DNA from: Branchipolynoe longqiensis
Taxonomy: Eukaryota > Annelida > Polychaeta > Phyllodocida > Polynoidae
Reading direction: 5' to 3'
Assembly (NCBI GenBank): GCA_030323885.1
Contig: CM059199.1
Span: 3,555,923 to 3,619,922 of the forward strand
DNA: 64,000 nucleotides
The notes under the pieces are model-generated. The model saw only the letters and a program-made list of their open reading frames with translations. It was not told the origin of the DNA and did not search any database. This document shows, one piece after another, positions 1 through 9,531 of the stretch; within the stretch, counting starts at the first letter, position 1, and every line of letters begins with the position of its first letter. Position numbers and translations under genes: made by a program.

Positions 1-190
1 GTTTAACAGGGTTCAACTGTATATACATAAAAAAACAATAATCAAAGTGTCCACATAATTGTATATTACATGTGAAATACACGCTTACTCAAAGTCAAAG
101 TCAAAGCCACAGCTCGGTTAAACCAATGATCGGTTAATCCAAACACATTTCTAGGGTCCCTTCAAATTTGGTTTAGCAGGGTTATACTGT
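1..190 (+). mobile_element. MITE-3 copy (short module)
   Basis: This copy ends with a terminal repeat reading as the complement of TACAGTATAACCCCGTTAAA, and carries internal copies of GGTTAAACCAATGATCGGTT. The same module recurs at 10476-10655 (reversed), 13230-13399 and 13400-13546. The first 20 bases are the end of a neighbouring copy cut by the window edge. The TACAGT start resembles pogo/Tc1-type terminal repeats. No transposase frame is present. Confidence 0.75.
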
Positions 191-330
191 TATGCCGAAC
201 GCCTGGCTAGGAAGTGACAAGTATCAATTTTTAAGTCATTGGTTTGACTCGACCAGGGTTCGAACCCATGACCCCATGGTCTACCAACACGGGAGACGGA
301 TGCTCTAACTCATTCGGCCATCCGGTCTGG
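191..330 (-). mobile_element. SINE-alpha, 5' half only (tRNA-like head)
   Basis: Read on the minus strand this is the tRNA-like head of the main SINE. It has an A-box region TGGCCGAATGAGTTAGAGC and a B box GGTTCGAACCC, followed by the start of the body. It stops at the MITE-3 boundary and lacks the A-rich tail. It is a transposon remnant rather than a working tRNA. Confidence 0.8.
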
Positions 331-414
331 TCAATATATGCTCCTCACACCCACCCACCAGTAATCGGGTAGTGGAGCCTTGGGCTAGTCATCTACTGCT
401 CCAACCTACTCATT

Positions 415-1070
415 CTCAGCTCCGAAATGTGCTAGTTTCAGCTCATCTCAGCTCTTGTTTGAAACATAGAATACCAACTAAATATATATATAATAAATTA
501 AGGTATTAATCTTTTATCCAGCATTGCATTTACATCAATATAATCAGCACATCTTATGCCATGTGCATTTAGATTTAGACAATTAGACAATTCTGGGCAC
601 TCAGAGCCATAGCCAGAGTCAGTTTTCCTTATTTTATTCATGTTTTTATTAATATCCTATGTTTAATGACATATGTAGATCTAGAAAATGGGTAACGTTA
701 ATTGGTTATATATTTCTCTGAAAACAAGTGTATGTTGACACATTTGGCATTTGGCATTTTAATATTTAGAACAAGAATTAATAATAGTGATGTAGATATC
801 AGCCTAAAATTGTTTTGTGTGAAATTGTATGTTTCTTAGCTCAAGATGTTTAACGATGGCTAATTTTGTCTTAGCTATGTTCATCAGATCATTATATTGA
901 ATGTGTGCATACATGTTTATGCCAAATTGTTTTGTATTTCTATTCATTTAAAATAAAATCAAAGTTTTGCCCTACGCGTTTCGACAAACTCAATGGCCAG
1001 ACGCAATTGCTTTGCTGCCAATGCCGTTTTCAGCGCATGCGCAGTTGGACCGGTGATCTCGTCTATTGCT
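415..1070 (+). repeat. 650-bp dispersed repeat, copy 1
   Basis: The stretch is matched in reverse orientation at 30722-31321. Shared landmarks in order are the GCTAGTTTCAGCTCATCTCA region, the CCAGCATTGCATTTACATCA region, a CCATAGCCAGAGTC-like region and a GC-rich end with the perfect NRF1-type core GCGCATGCGCA near 1034. The GC-rich end alone also recurs near 42470-42600. No open frame of note and no clear inverted ends are visible, so the class is unknown. Confidence 0.7.
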
Positions 1071-1075
1071 TGCTT

Positions 1076-1448
1076 GTTTATTTGTTGTTTTACATCCTAG
1101 CCACATATGGGGGAATTGCTTGCATATTTGTTTGCTTGATGTTATTTCACATCCTAGGCACATCTAAGGTCACATCAGGACGGTACCGACTTGTGAAAGT
1201 GCGTACTAATGGCGACTTTCTGGTGCTGCCCCACTGGGAGACCAGGGCATCGGAACCATGACCCAATATCCCGCACCGTCACATTATCCTCACAACGGGG
1301 CTAACCAGTCCTTGTCCTATCCTTTTAATGTCGAGCGCCAGACTAGGTAGTGACACATATCAATTTTATATGTCCTCGATTTGACTCGGCTGGGATTCGG
1401 ACTCCGGACCTTCCGCACTGGGAGCCTGCACTCTAGTGCCACTGCCTC
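1076..1448 (-). mobile_element. SINE-beta copy with a doubled tail
   Basis: Minus-strand copy of the second SINE head type joined to tail A. At the 3' (low-coordinate) end two tails lie in a row, one near 1078-1110 and one from about 1125. A second, heavily truncated SINE insertion next to the first, or a local duplication, would explain this. The head near 1390-1448 is diverged. Confidence 0.7.
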
Positions 1449-1873
1449 CATTACTTGGTGGAATTCTCTAATGTCCAGACATTCATGTAGACATCATTTT
1501 TATTTGTTTATTATTTATTATATATTCTCTAGAGCACCACCCCTGTTAGTGGGTTTTTTGTTTTGTTTTTGTTGTTGTAAATATGTTTATTGTGCTGAAT
1601 AAGTATTTTGTCTTCCAGCCATTTTTCAATTCAGGGTTAGTTACACAAAAGGTATATAGAATAAGGTATACAATAACTGTTGAATACACAATTAGCAGCA
1701 TGTAACACAATGCAATTCTGTAACCCAAAAGTTCCATAGCAATATGGTAACAGTAGTGTCATATAACATGATCAATATTAGTCAGATCAATGTGAGTATT
1801 TTTGCTATCCTATTCGAGCCCCGCCCTCCCCCCCCCCCACCCCCACCCGGTCCCCGCCCTTTCGTACATCGTC
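1449..1873. other. Unique AT-rich interval, no gene seen
   Basis: The interval has short open frames on both strands but none with recognisable similarity or coding-like composition. A poly-C run lies at about 1826-1850. Nothing further is supported. Confidence 0.5.
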
Positions 1874-2198
1874 GACCAGACAGGGTGGCCGAATGAGTAG
1901 AAAGTCTGTCTCCTGTTTTGGGAGATCGGGAGATCCAAACCCATGAGTTTGTGACTTTAACATTTATACTTGTCACTTCCTAGCCTGGCGCTCGACATTA
2001 TTAGGATAGGGCAAGGACTGGTTGGCTCAGTGTCAGGAAAATGTGACTGAGTGGGATATCAGGTCATGGTGCTGGTGGTCTGGTGTCCCAGTGGAGCAGC
2101 ACTATAAAAGTCATCATGAGTGCGCACTGTCAAAAGTCGGCACCCATCCAGATATGACCTTAGATGTTGGTAGAATGTAAAACAACAACAAACAAACA
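1874..2198 (+). mobile_element. SINE-alpha, nearly full length
   Basis: The head starts GACCAGACAGGGTGGCCGAA and continues through a decayed B box, the body with GTGACTGAGTGGGATATCAG, and the tail ending AAAACAACAACAAACAAAC. The length of about 325 bp matches other complete copies. No poly(A) run is seen; the tail is an AAC-rich repeat. Confidence 0.85.
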
Positions 2199-2306
2199 GA
2201 TCATTTTCGCTCAGTTTTATGGAGTGGCAATATTTGGTGATACTCCCCAGGTAATTCCCATGAATACAATGCAGACCAGATGAGCTAATACATTATTAAC
2301 ACTGAA

Positions 2307-2488
2307 TACAGTAAAACCTCTCTATACCGACCCCTCCACAGATCGACCACTCCCCTATATCGATCGCTTTATTCGGATCCCAACAATACCATTGTAAGGA
2401 TATTCTAACTCTCTAAACCGACCACCTCCCTAAATGGACCACTTAAAGTCGGTCCCATGGTCGGTCGATTTAGAGAGGTTTAACTGTA
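2307..2488 (+). mobile_element. MITE-2, full copy
   Basis: About 180 bp bounded by TACAGTAAAACCTCTCTA and its complement at the other end, with TA at both outer edges. The interior is itself partly palindromic (GACCAC...GTGGTC-type repeats and an ATCGATCGCTTTATT core). Terminal sequence and TA edges fit a pogo/Tc1-mariner non-autonomous element. Other copies are at 2725, 10091, 26723, 34922, 35939 and 40581. Confidence 0.85.
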
Positions 2489-2549
2489 CCTGTATGCTTG
2501 GATACCTGTAACATTGTTTTAATCCATGAACACTTGGTACATTCAGAGC

Positions 2550-2689
2550 CAGAAGAGCCAAACAAACCGAAGAAAAACCCCAAAATGTATCATCAAGGTC
2601 AAGGTGTGAATCCAAAGGATATTCCCCCATTCGCTCTGGTTGCACTGGTTGGAACTTTCCATGGCTATTTCAGCAGCAACCCATTTTGA
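2550..2689 (+). CDS. Possible terminal coding exon, unidentified product
   Basis: Between two MITE-2 copies lies a short open stretch of non-repetitive composition. A plausible splice acceptor (TTGGTACATTCAG followed by AGCC) precedes it near 2549. About 46 codons follow, with a lysine/proline/glutamate-rich start, then a hydrophobic run (PPFALVALVGTFHGYF) that could be a membrane segment, then TGA. I do not recognise a family. The evidence is the acceptor, the absence of low complexity and a reasonable amino-acid mix; chance is not excluded for a frame this short. The frame stays open upstream to 2498, so a start there is also possible. Confidence 0.25.
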
Positions 2690-2724
2690 AGCAGTTCACG
2701 ATGCAGCCGTCGTCACCTAAATAG

Positions 2725-2887
2725 TACAGTAAAACCTCGCTAACTGACCACCTTCACAGATCAACCACTCCGCTATATCTATCGCTTTATTTGGGTCCCA
2801 TTGTAACCATAGTCTACCTCTCTAAACCGACCACCTCCATAAATGGACCACATAAAATCGGTCCGAAGCTCGGTCGATTTAGAGAGT
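2725..2887 (+). mobile_element. MITE-2, 3' end lost
   Basis: It starts TACAGTAAAACCTCGCTAA and keeps the usual internal order but stops at AGAGAG, where the tail of a minus-strand SINE begins. The SINE apparently inserted at, or recombined with, the right terminus. Confidence 0.8.
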
Positions 2888-2999
2888 TTGTTTTACGGAG
2901 TTTTACATCCTGGCAACATCGAAGGTCATATCAGGACGGGTACCGAATCGCGACATTGCACACTTACCGCAACTTTCATAACCCTGCCCCACTCGGAGA
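2888..2999 (-). mobile_element. SINE-beta, 3' part (split by MITE-1)
   Basis: Minus-strand SINE tail and distal body. It continues without loss at 3334 on the far side of the MITE-1 element: the broken junction reads CTCGGAGAT here and GGCTGCCAGCACCATGAC there, adjacent in intact copies (compare 29185-29210). Confidence 0.85.
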
Positions 3000-3333
3000 T
3001 TAAAGCTGCATAGTCCAATGGAATATCAAATTTTCAAAACCAAACCAATTATCTAGATTTGATTTTACATATCTAACTTAGATACTGATGCTGTAATTAA
3101 GCATTTGTTTCTGCATAGAAGGCCATACTGAGTCAATTTAACAGAACCTGTTCCTGCAGGAGTCTATGGTGTCAGAGTTTTGGCAAGCTTGGCAAAACTA
3201 ATTTGCCATGTTTGCACTGAAAATATCTCAAAAGTTTACCATTTAAAATAAAAGTAAATATTAGTGATCGATCCAATATATTTATCTCAGAAAAAATACA
3301 GAAATTCAAAACCATCGGATTATGCAACTTTAA
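3000..3333 (+). mobile_element. MITE-1 inserted in a SINE
   Basis: About 334 bp, bounded by TTAAAGCTGCATAGTCCAAT and, at the other end, by the complementary form ending GCAACTTTAA. MITE-1 consensus ends are near-perfect inverted repeats of about 20 bp (TTAAAGTTGCATAGTCCGAT). The element has no coding capacity. Its position inside a SINE shows that the SINE is older at this locus. TTAA or TA target preference is suggested by the ends but not proven. Confidence 0.85.
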
Positions 3334-3585
3334 GGCTGCCAGCACCATGACCCAATATCCCACACAGTCACATTATCCTGACACTGAGCTAACCAGTCAT
3401 TGCCCTATATCCTATTAATGACGAGCGCCAAGCTAGGTAGTGACAAGGACGTAAAACAACAACAAACAAGTAGGGACAATCAATTTTTATAAGTCATTGG
3501 TTTGACTCGACCGGGAATCGAACTCCCAATCTCCCGCACGGAATGCCAGTGTGCGATGTACCGATTCCGCCACCGGGCCCATTCC
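3334..3585 (-). mobile_element. SINE-beta, 5' part, with a nested micro-insertion
   Basis: Remainder of the SINE begun at 2888. It runs through the body to a beta-type head whose complement reads GGCCCGGTGGCGGAATCGGT. A 23-bp fragment interrupts it at 3447-3469 (separate entry). Confidence 0.8.
3447..3469 (+). mobile_element. 23-bp SINE tail insertion with target-site duplication
   Basis: GGACGTAAAACAACAACAAA plus CAA is exactly the last part of the SINE tail, in plus orientation inside a minus-strand SINE. It is flanked by GTAGTGACAA (3437-3446) and GTAGGGACAA (3470-3479), a 10-bp duplication with one mismatch. This fits an extreme 5' truncation during retrotransposition. Confidence 0.75.
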
Positions 3586-3835
3586 CATGTATTGCTGGTG
3601 ATACTAGTACTAGTAGTAAACAGACCGAGCGGCACGTATTTGACTAAATGATAAATCACCTATTATCGGACACACTTCATCAACCCGTGCCCCATACACG
3701 GGCCCTGACAGTGGCACAGCACGCCGCTCCCATTCACGTACGCCTTTACTAATGTGCGCTAATTGGTCTAAATAGACATGTAGGGAGGGTGGGACGTGTG
3801 CTGTATTAACAGATATAAGTCCGACAGTGTGTGTG

Positions 3836-3925
3836 TGGGGGGGGGGGGGGGGGGGGGATGGGCGCGCGGAGGGAGTTTGTGTTGTGGATGTGGGATGGGG
3901 GGGGGGGGGGGGTCGCGCTACATGC

Positions 3926-3973
<48 letters not shown>

Positions 3974-4440
3974 ATACATATGAATATACATATATAGAAA
4001 TACATACATGTATATGCATGTATGTATACATATGCATATATATATATATATATGCATATATACACATATGTACATATACATCTATGCACACATATATACA
4101 GATATTCACATATATTCACATATATTCATATATTCACATGTATTCACATGTATTCAGATATATTCACCTATATTCATATATACATATATATATATATACA
4201 CACATGTATATAGATACATTTATATACATATATATACACACATATACACATTTATACATATATATATATATACACATAAACATACGATGCACACATATAT
4301 ACACACATATATGAAGGTTGCAGGATATACACATATATATATTCATATATATATATATGTATACACATATGCATATACTTGCACATATATATATATATAT
4401 ATATATATATACACTCATATATACATACAAAACTATATTA
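3836..4440. repeat. Poly-G runs and AT-rich (TA/CA) microsatellite tract
   Basis: Poly-G runs at about 3838-3857 and 3897-3912 are followed by (TA)n at 3930-3969 and a long irregular TATACA/TATGCA tract. Overlapping open frames on both strands here come from the low stop frequency of the repeat and are not genes. Confidence 0.9.
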
Positions 4441-4479
4441 TATATATATGGAGATGAGGGATATATGGGCGTGGTGTGA

Positions 4480-5200
4480 ATATCTCCCGCCACGACCAAT
4501 AAGGTCGCTAGTGCGCCGCTTGGTGGCGCAGTCTGTGGGGAGGGGGACCAGGAGGGAGGATGAGTAAACGAGGCGATGAGTGGGAGGGAGGAGGGAGGGT
4601 CGAGGAGGGAGCGGAGTCTCTAAGCTCTCCAGTGAGTCCCACTGGGACCAGTGGGACGTGCACCACAGCGCGCCGGACACCAGCTCAAACGCCGCCTTCT
4701 GATTGGCTGTTGATGCCTTCATTTAGCGCTTCCATATGCAAATGAGCACTATTTGCCATCAGCCAATCAGTTCGCGTGAGGGGAACTCGTGGCGCTCCCG
4801 CTATCTCCCCACAAACACAACCGGCCGGCATCTCGGTTCAACGCGCCCCGGGAGAAAAAAAAATCGCGCTCACTCCTGCTCATCATTGAAAATGCCCCCC
4901 CCCCTGCCCCCCGCAAAAAAAAAAAAAATCAGCTTCGCTTCTTCGTCCAGACATGGCGCTCTGCCGCCGATGAAATTGAATTTGTTTTGTTGGCGGAGCC
5001 GCGGCCGGTCCTGGCCCTCCGCTTCCACCCCCTCCCTCCCTCCACCTTCCCCTGCCCCTCCCTACACCTCCTCTGGCGTCGAAGCAGACCCTTTTGTTTG
5101 CTCACCGCCTGGGGATGAATAGGTCTGGTTGGTCCTGGTTGGTCCTGGCGACGCGCCGTACCCAAGCAGGACCCAGAGCAGCTCATGGATTAAGACGAAA
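4480..5200. promoter_or_regulatory. CpG-rich patch with octamer and CCAAT boxes
   Basis: Base composition changes sharply to GC-rich with many CpG. An inverted CCAAT (ATTGG, 4702-4706), an octamer ATGCAAAT (4736-4743) and a CCAAT (4763-4767) lie within 66 bp, and a CTCF-like core (CCGCTTGGTGGCGC) lies near 4511-4525. In animals an octamer beside CCAAT boxes is typical of histone H2A/H2B and some POU-regulated promoters, but no histone frame is present. The promoter call is an inference from motifs only. Confidence 0.35.
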
Positions 5201-5230
5201 TCAAATTTAGCCCTGATCAAGCCTTTAAGT

Positions 5231-5640
5231 TTGGGGGGGGGGGGGTCGGGAGGTGGGCGGGGGGTCGGATGGGGTGGGGGTGAATGTGGGGGTGGAGGGG
5301 GTGGGGCTGGAGCGGGGAGAGGGGGTTATGTCCTCGGACTGCGCTTGTGGGAAATGGGAGATGGGAGTGCTGGGTGGGTGGCGGGGTGGGGAAGTGGGGT
5401 GTGGGGGGTGAGGGTGCATGTGGGAGGGACTGTTCTGTTTCAGCATCACCTTGATTGCAATTGCTTCTGTGTTCAGCATCACATACCAGGAAGGTTTCAT
5501 TATAGCATTCACTACCACAACCCCCACCCCCGCACCCACATCCACACCCACCGCCACACCCGCACCCACACCTACGCGCTACTTGTTACCTCCCCCCCCC
5601 CCCACACACACACCCTACCCCCACCTCCCACAGTCACCCG
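5231..5640. repeat. G-rich then C/A-rich simple sequence
   Basis: GGGGTG-type repeats to about 5430, a short unique stretch, then CCCACACC-type repeat. Open frames reading glycine-, proline- or threonine-rich here are composition artefacts. Confidence 0.8.
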
Positions 5641-5724
5641 CGCCACCGGCCAGATGGCAGTTGTTACTCTCGCGCATGTGCATTGTTGACGGACCGTGCG
5701 AGACTGCGCATGCGTAACCGGCAC

Positions 5725-6175
5725 TAGCACCCCCCCCCCCCCTCCATCGCTCCCCATCACCACCCACTGTTCCCCTCTCGCCAGTTTCCCCTCTTCATCT
5801 CATTACCTACCCTCCCCTACCATACCCTCCCCTCCCTCCCTTCCCTTCCTCTCCCCCATCCCCCCTCCCTCCCATGCCCTCCCCTCCCCTCCACTCCCCT
5901 CCCCTGCTCTCCCCTCCCCACCCCATTTCCTCTCCTCCGCCCTGCCCTGCCCTGCCCTGCCCTGCCCTGCCCTGCCCTGCCCTGCCCTGCCCTGCCCTGC
6001 CCCTGCCCTCCCTCTCCTCCCCCCTCCCCTCCCCTCCACTCCCCTCCCCCCCCCTCCCTCCCTCCCCCCCCTCCCCTCCCCTCCCCTCCCCTCCCCCTCC
6101 CCTCCCCTCCCTCCCCCTCCCCTCCCTCCCCTCCCCTCCCCTCCACTCCCCCCACCCCTCTCCTCCCTCCATCCC
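5725..6175. repeat. Polypyrimidine tract with (CCTGC)n core
   Basis: CTCCC-type tract over about 450 bp, with a clean run of some 13 CCTGC units at 5940-6003. It is strand-asymmetric and so capable of triplex formation in principle. Serine/proline-rich frames across it are artefacts. Confidence 0.9.
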
Positions 6176-6336
6176 GGGTAATACTTCCGGGAGGGTGCCC
6201 GTTTTTGTTGTCGTCATTTGATCACTCCTATAAATTCCTGCTGTGGCTGGGGCTGGTGGCAGACTCAGTCCTGTGAAATCCAACCGGTTCCCAACACTTG
6301 CCAGTAAATCGCATAAGGGTCGACCTGTCAGGTACT

Positions 6337-6350
6337 GCCACCAGAGGGCG
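6337..6350 (+). promoter_or_regulatory. CTCF-like core motif
   Basis: GCCACCAGAGGGCG matches the animal CTCF core CCASYAGRKGGC. It is one of about nine such matches in the window. Binding is not shown by sequence alone. Confidence 0.4.
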
Positions 6351-6518
6351 TAGGCGGGGAGTTATAGGCGGGGGGGGGGGGGGGTATGTGGGGGTAGGAG
6401 GTGGGAGGGGGTGCATTTTCCTGAGGTTTACATAGCAGCACACAGGCGTGGCAGTCAGTCAGTGTGCATACTGTCGTGAAAAACATGAATCTACACTTTA
6501 TTGACCAGAATTGTCCAC

Positions 6519-6720
6519 TGTCTAGACGGGATGGCCGACTGAGTTGAGCGTCCGTCTCCCATTTTGGTAGGCCATTCGAACCCTGGTCGAATCAAACCAA
6601 TGACTTACAAATTTATACTTATCGCTTCCTAGGCAGGCGCTCGGAATTATTAGTATGGGACAGGGAGCAGTGGAATGAGCAAGACCAATTGACCACGATT
6701 GAAATGTATCCTGCTTAATC
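6519..6720 (+). mobile_element. SINE with alpha head and tail B
   Basis: The tRNA-like head (GACGGGATGGCCGACTGAGT, B box CATTCGAACCC) and proximal body match SINE-alpha. After GGGACAGG the sequence switches to a different tail containing GCAGTGGAATGAGCAAGACC and GATTGAAATGTATCCTGCTT. The same alternative tail follows the same head at 21711 and occurs at 27725, 41718 (minus) and 55961. Confidence 0.75.
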
Positions 6721-6841
6721 AACTAATTAATGTACAAAATAAAAAGACAAAGAAATGCCCCTGGATTAGTAGTTGGCTGGAAATAATTTCATTTACTTCG
6801 TTCCAATCCAATGCTCAGAACAGTGGTCGAATTGGTCAGAA

Positions 6842-7336
6842 CGCCGGTGTGGCGGTTTCAGCCATGCGCCAGTTTCAGCTGTGCGCATAGACTCAAACTC
6901 AAGGCATTGTCAATGGTCGTGAGCAATCTTCATACAGATAATACAGAAAAGTGAAATATCTCCAAAACCACACCACCTATTAACAAATCGCTCGGTACAC
7001 ATATAGAAAATATATTTACCAAAAAGATTATATTACATTTATAAGGTTAGGGTTCTTGATTTCTATTAATTTTGAATAAAACTAATGTTTTGCACTGCGC
7101 GTACCATCAAACTCAAGGTATTGTCAATGGTGGTGAGCAATCTTCATACAGAAAATCCAGGAAAAGTGAAATATCTCTAAAACCACACCACCTAGAAACA
7201 AATCGCTTGGTACACATATAGAAAACATTATATTAAATTTATAAGGTTAGTGACTCACGACCATTGACAATGCCTTGAGTTTGAGTCTCTGCACACGGTT
7301 GAAACTGACAGTGAGCTGAAACCGCCACACCGGCTT
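6842..7336. mobile_element. MITE-5, long foldback element
   Basis: Arms of about 80 bp are near-perfect inverted repeats, from GCCGGTGTGGCGGTTTCAGC at 6845 to its complement ending at 7334. Between them a block containing GAGCAATCTTCATACAG and ACCACACCACCTA is present twice in direct orientation (about 6916-7060 and 7130-7250). A related element with different arms lies at 19076-19426. No frame. Confidence 0.8.
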
Positions 7337-7337
7337 C

Positions 7338-7451
7338 CATGCAGTTTGAATCCCGGCCGAGTTAAACCAATGACTTACAAAATTGATACTTATCACTATC
7401 TAGTCATGCGCTCGGTGTTAAGAGGATATGGCAAAGACTTGTTAGCTCAGC
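7338..7451 (+). mobile_element. SINE fragment (B box to mid body)
   Basis: It begins at the B box region (GTTTGAATCCCGGCCGAGT) and runs to TTGTTAGCTCAG. Head start and tail are missing. Confidence 0.65.
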
Positions 7452-7549
7452 CCGCATTTCGGACAGCTCCGCAACAAGCGGGGCGTTTCCGGCCGTTTGG
7501 AATGCGCCGATCCTGGCATTCGTTGGTCAAATTTAGACTTATTATGTAA

Positions 7550-7976
7550 TGGTAGGGCACTTATGGGGCTGAGACATGGACAATCTCTAAGAAAATGTAC
7601 AAACGTTTAGCAGCATTTGAGATGTGGACTTATCGAAGGATGATGAAAATATCATGGACAATGAAGATCACAAACAAAGAAGTTCTCAGAAGAATTAAAA
7701 ATAAGAAAAGCTTGTTTGCCACTTTACAGACAAAGAAACTTATTTATTTTGGCCACATCATTCATCAGAGCTCAATATACCGTACATTGTTGGAAGGGAA
7801 GGTGAATGGCAGCAGAGGGAGTGGGAGACCAAGAACATCATGGTTTACAAATATTTCACAGTGGACAGGCTTGAATTATGCACAGTCTATCAGAACACTA
7901 CACCATCGGGACAAGTGGAGAACCATTGCATCCATCCCTCGACTAGAGGACGGAACTATTGATTGATTGAGGGCAC
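7550..7976 (+). pseudogene. LINE 3' fragment, reverse transcriptase C-terminal region
   Basis: An open stretch encodes the region downstream of the RT catalytic core in RTE/CR1-like LINEs. From 7562 the frame reads YGAETWTISKKMYKRLAAFE, followed by MWTYRRMMKISW, a KLIYFGHI motif and GRPRTSWFTN, and it stops at about 7967. The YGAE.W, FGHI and GRPR.SW motifs correspond in order to those of the longer LINE at 47312-48874, but the sequences are distinct, so this is a different LINE family. Only about 135 codons survive, so it is a 5'-truncated, non-autonomous remnant. An AATAAA near 8000 may belong to its 3' end. Confidence 0.75.
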
Positions 7977-8159
7977 TTACAGTCTGGCCAAGGGCCGAAA
8001 TAAACATTGGTTCCCAACCACACCTCCGTTATTTTCTCTTTCTCCCATCTCCCTAAACGAGGAATATATATATATTTTTTACCTCGGTACTAAGCCTCTG
8101 GCTACTCGTAGCCCAGGGAGAAGGAAGCACATCCGGGTCCAACAATTAGCATAATCTAC

Positions 8160-8720
8160 TCACAACGGCAGGATGTTTGTGGAGTAGCTCCTGCAGTTTT
8201 CTACATTACGACTGATTCAACCAGGTTAGTTTCGCTTTTGACGGCATACTTTGGTTTGATATATTTTTGAAGTCATTTATTTCTAGTGTGTGCTATATTG
8301 GGTTTCTCGTATGAATATATATTTACAGCAACAACCAACAAAATTGCCAGAAGTCCGATTATGGATTAATAGGAGGAAATGTGATTAGGTGTCCTGTTGC
8401 TATGACTACCGCGGTAAACACTGCACTATCCGCTCAGTATATATAGTGATTAGTGGGTGCAGTGGAGGTCAATAAGTGGAACGACAAGCGCTGAGTGGAT
8501 GAAGGTCACGTGATATGTGTCATTGTGTCATTGTGAACTAATGCAACTCATCTTCATCGTAAACCAAGGGCCGGGCGCTAAATGGACATTAACTAATATG
8601 GGGAATCATCAAAATGGGCCACTACTGATTAATGTAGTGTTCCCCCACCAGGGGACACTTTAGGTAGATCAGTGTTTCTCAATTAGCTGATGAGTTAAAA
8701 CTAATTATGGTGGGTGTGTT
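8160..8720. other. Unique interval, possible non-coding conserved sequence
   Basis: No repeat family and no convincing frame. Several homeodomain-type TAAT/ATTA cores cluster at 8590-8710, with a CACGTG E-box at 8508-8513. Function is not inferable from sequence alone. Confidence 0.3.
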
Positions 8721-8739
8721 TTGGTAACACTTCACATAC

Positions 8740-9275
8740 CTTACTTACACTCACTCGCACATAGCGCATACACCCACACGCGCACGCACACACCACACAT
8801 CCACAACACACATGCACCCACACCCACATCCCATACCGACTTCACATACCCACACCACACCCACATCCCATACCGATATCGCACACCCTTACAACATTCA
8901 CACCACACAAACATCCCATACTGACACCACACACATACACCACCACACCCACACCTATACCACACCACATCACACCACACCCACACTACCACACCACACA
9001 GACATCCCATACAGATACCACACACCACACCCACACCCCATACCGATACCCCACACCCCAGAGCCACACCCCACACCGATACCTACCACATTACACCACA
9101 CCCACACTCCCACACCACACAGACATACCTTTACTGACACCAGACACCAGACCAACACCTCATCCTCTTAACACACACCTACACCACACCCACAATACCC
9201 CACATCACACACATCGCCTACTGATACCGCACACCGCACACCACACACCACACACCACACACCACACCACGTACA
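8740..9275. repeat. CA-rich (ACACC) imperfect tandem repeat
   Basis: Irregular CACACC/CATACCGATACC repeat of about 530 bp. Histidine/threonine-rich frames on plus and glycine/valine-rich frames on minus are repeat artefacts. Confidence 0.9.
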
Positions 9276-9531
9276 CACCACATCAGCCAGTCCGGGGTTA
9301 ATTGGTTCGTCCAGCTGACCGCTTGCTTAGTTGGTCATAATCAAATATCTCGTTTCCATAGAAACCGAGTCGCCATATTGAAGACGATGGAAAATGCTAT
9401 CTGGTCATTTGGCGGAGAGTGGGTAGTGGGGTGGTGGGAGGGGGGACATTGGGGATGTAATGGGGGCGGGGGCTGAGGGTTGGAGGCTGGGGGCTGGGGG
9501 CTGGAGGGTGGGGGGCTATAGAGGTTGGAGG

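Noticed and set aside
4700..4800. Histone gene cluster
   Set aside because: Motifs fit a histone promoter, but no histone coding sequence is visible on either strand nearby.
5696..6283. Proline/serine and glycine/glutamate frames up to 186 codons
   Set aside because: Polypyrimidine simple sequence.
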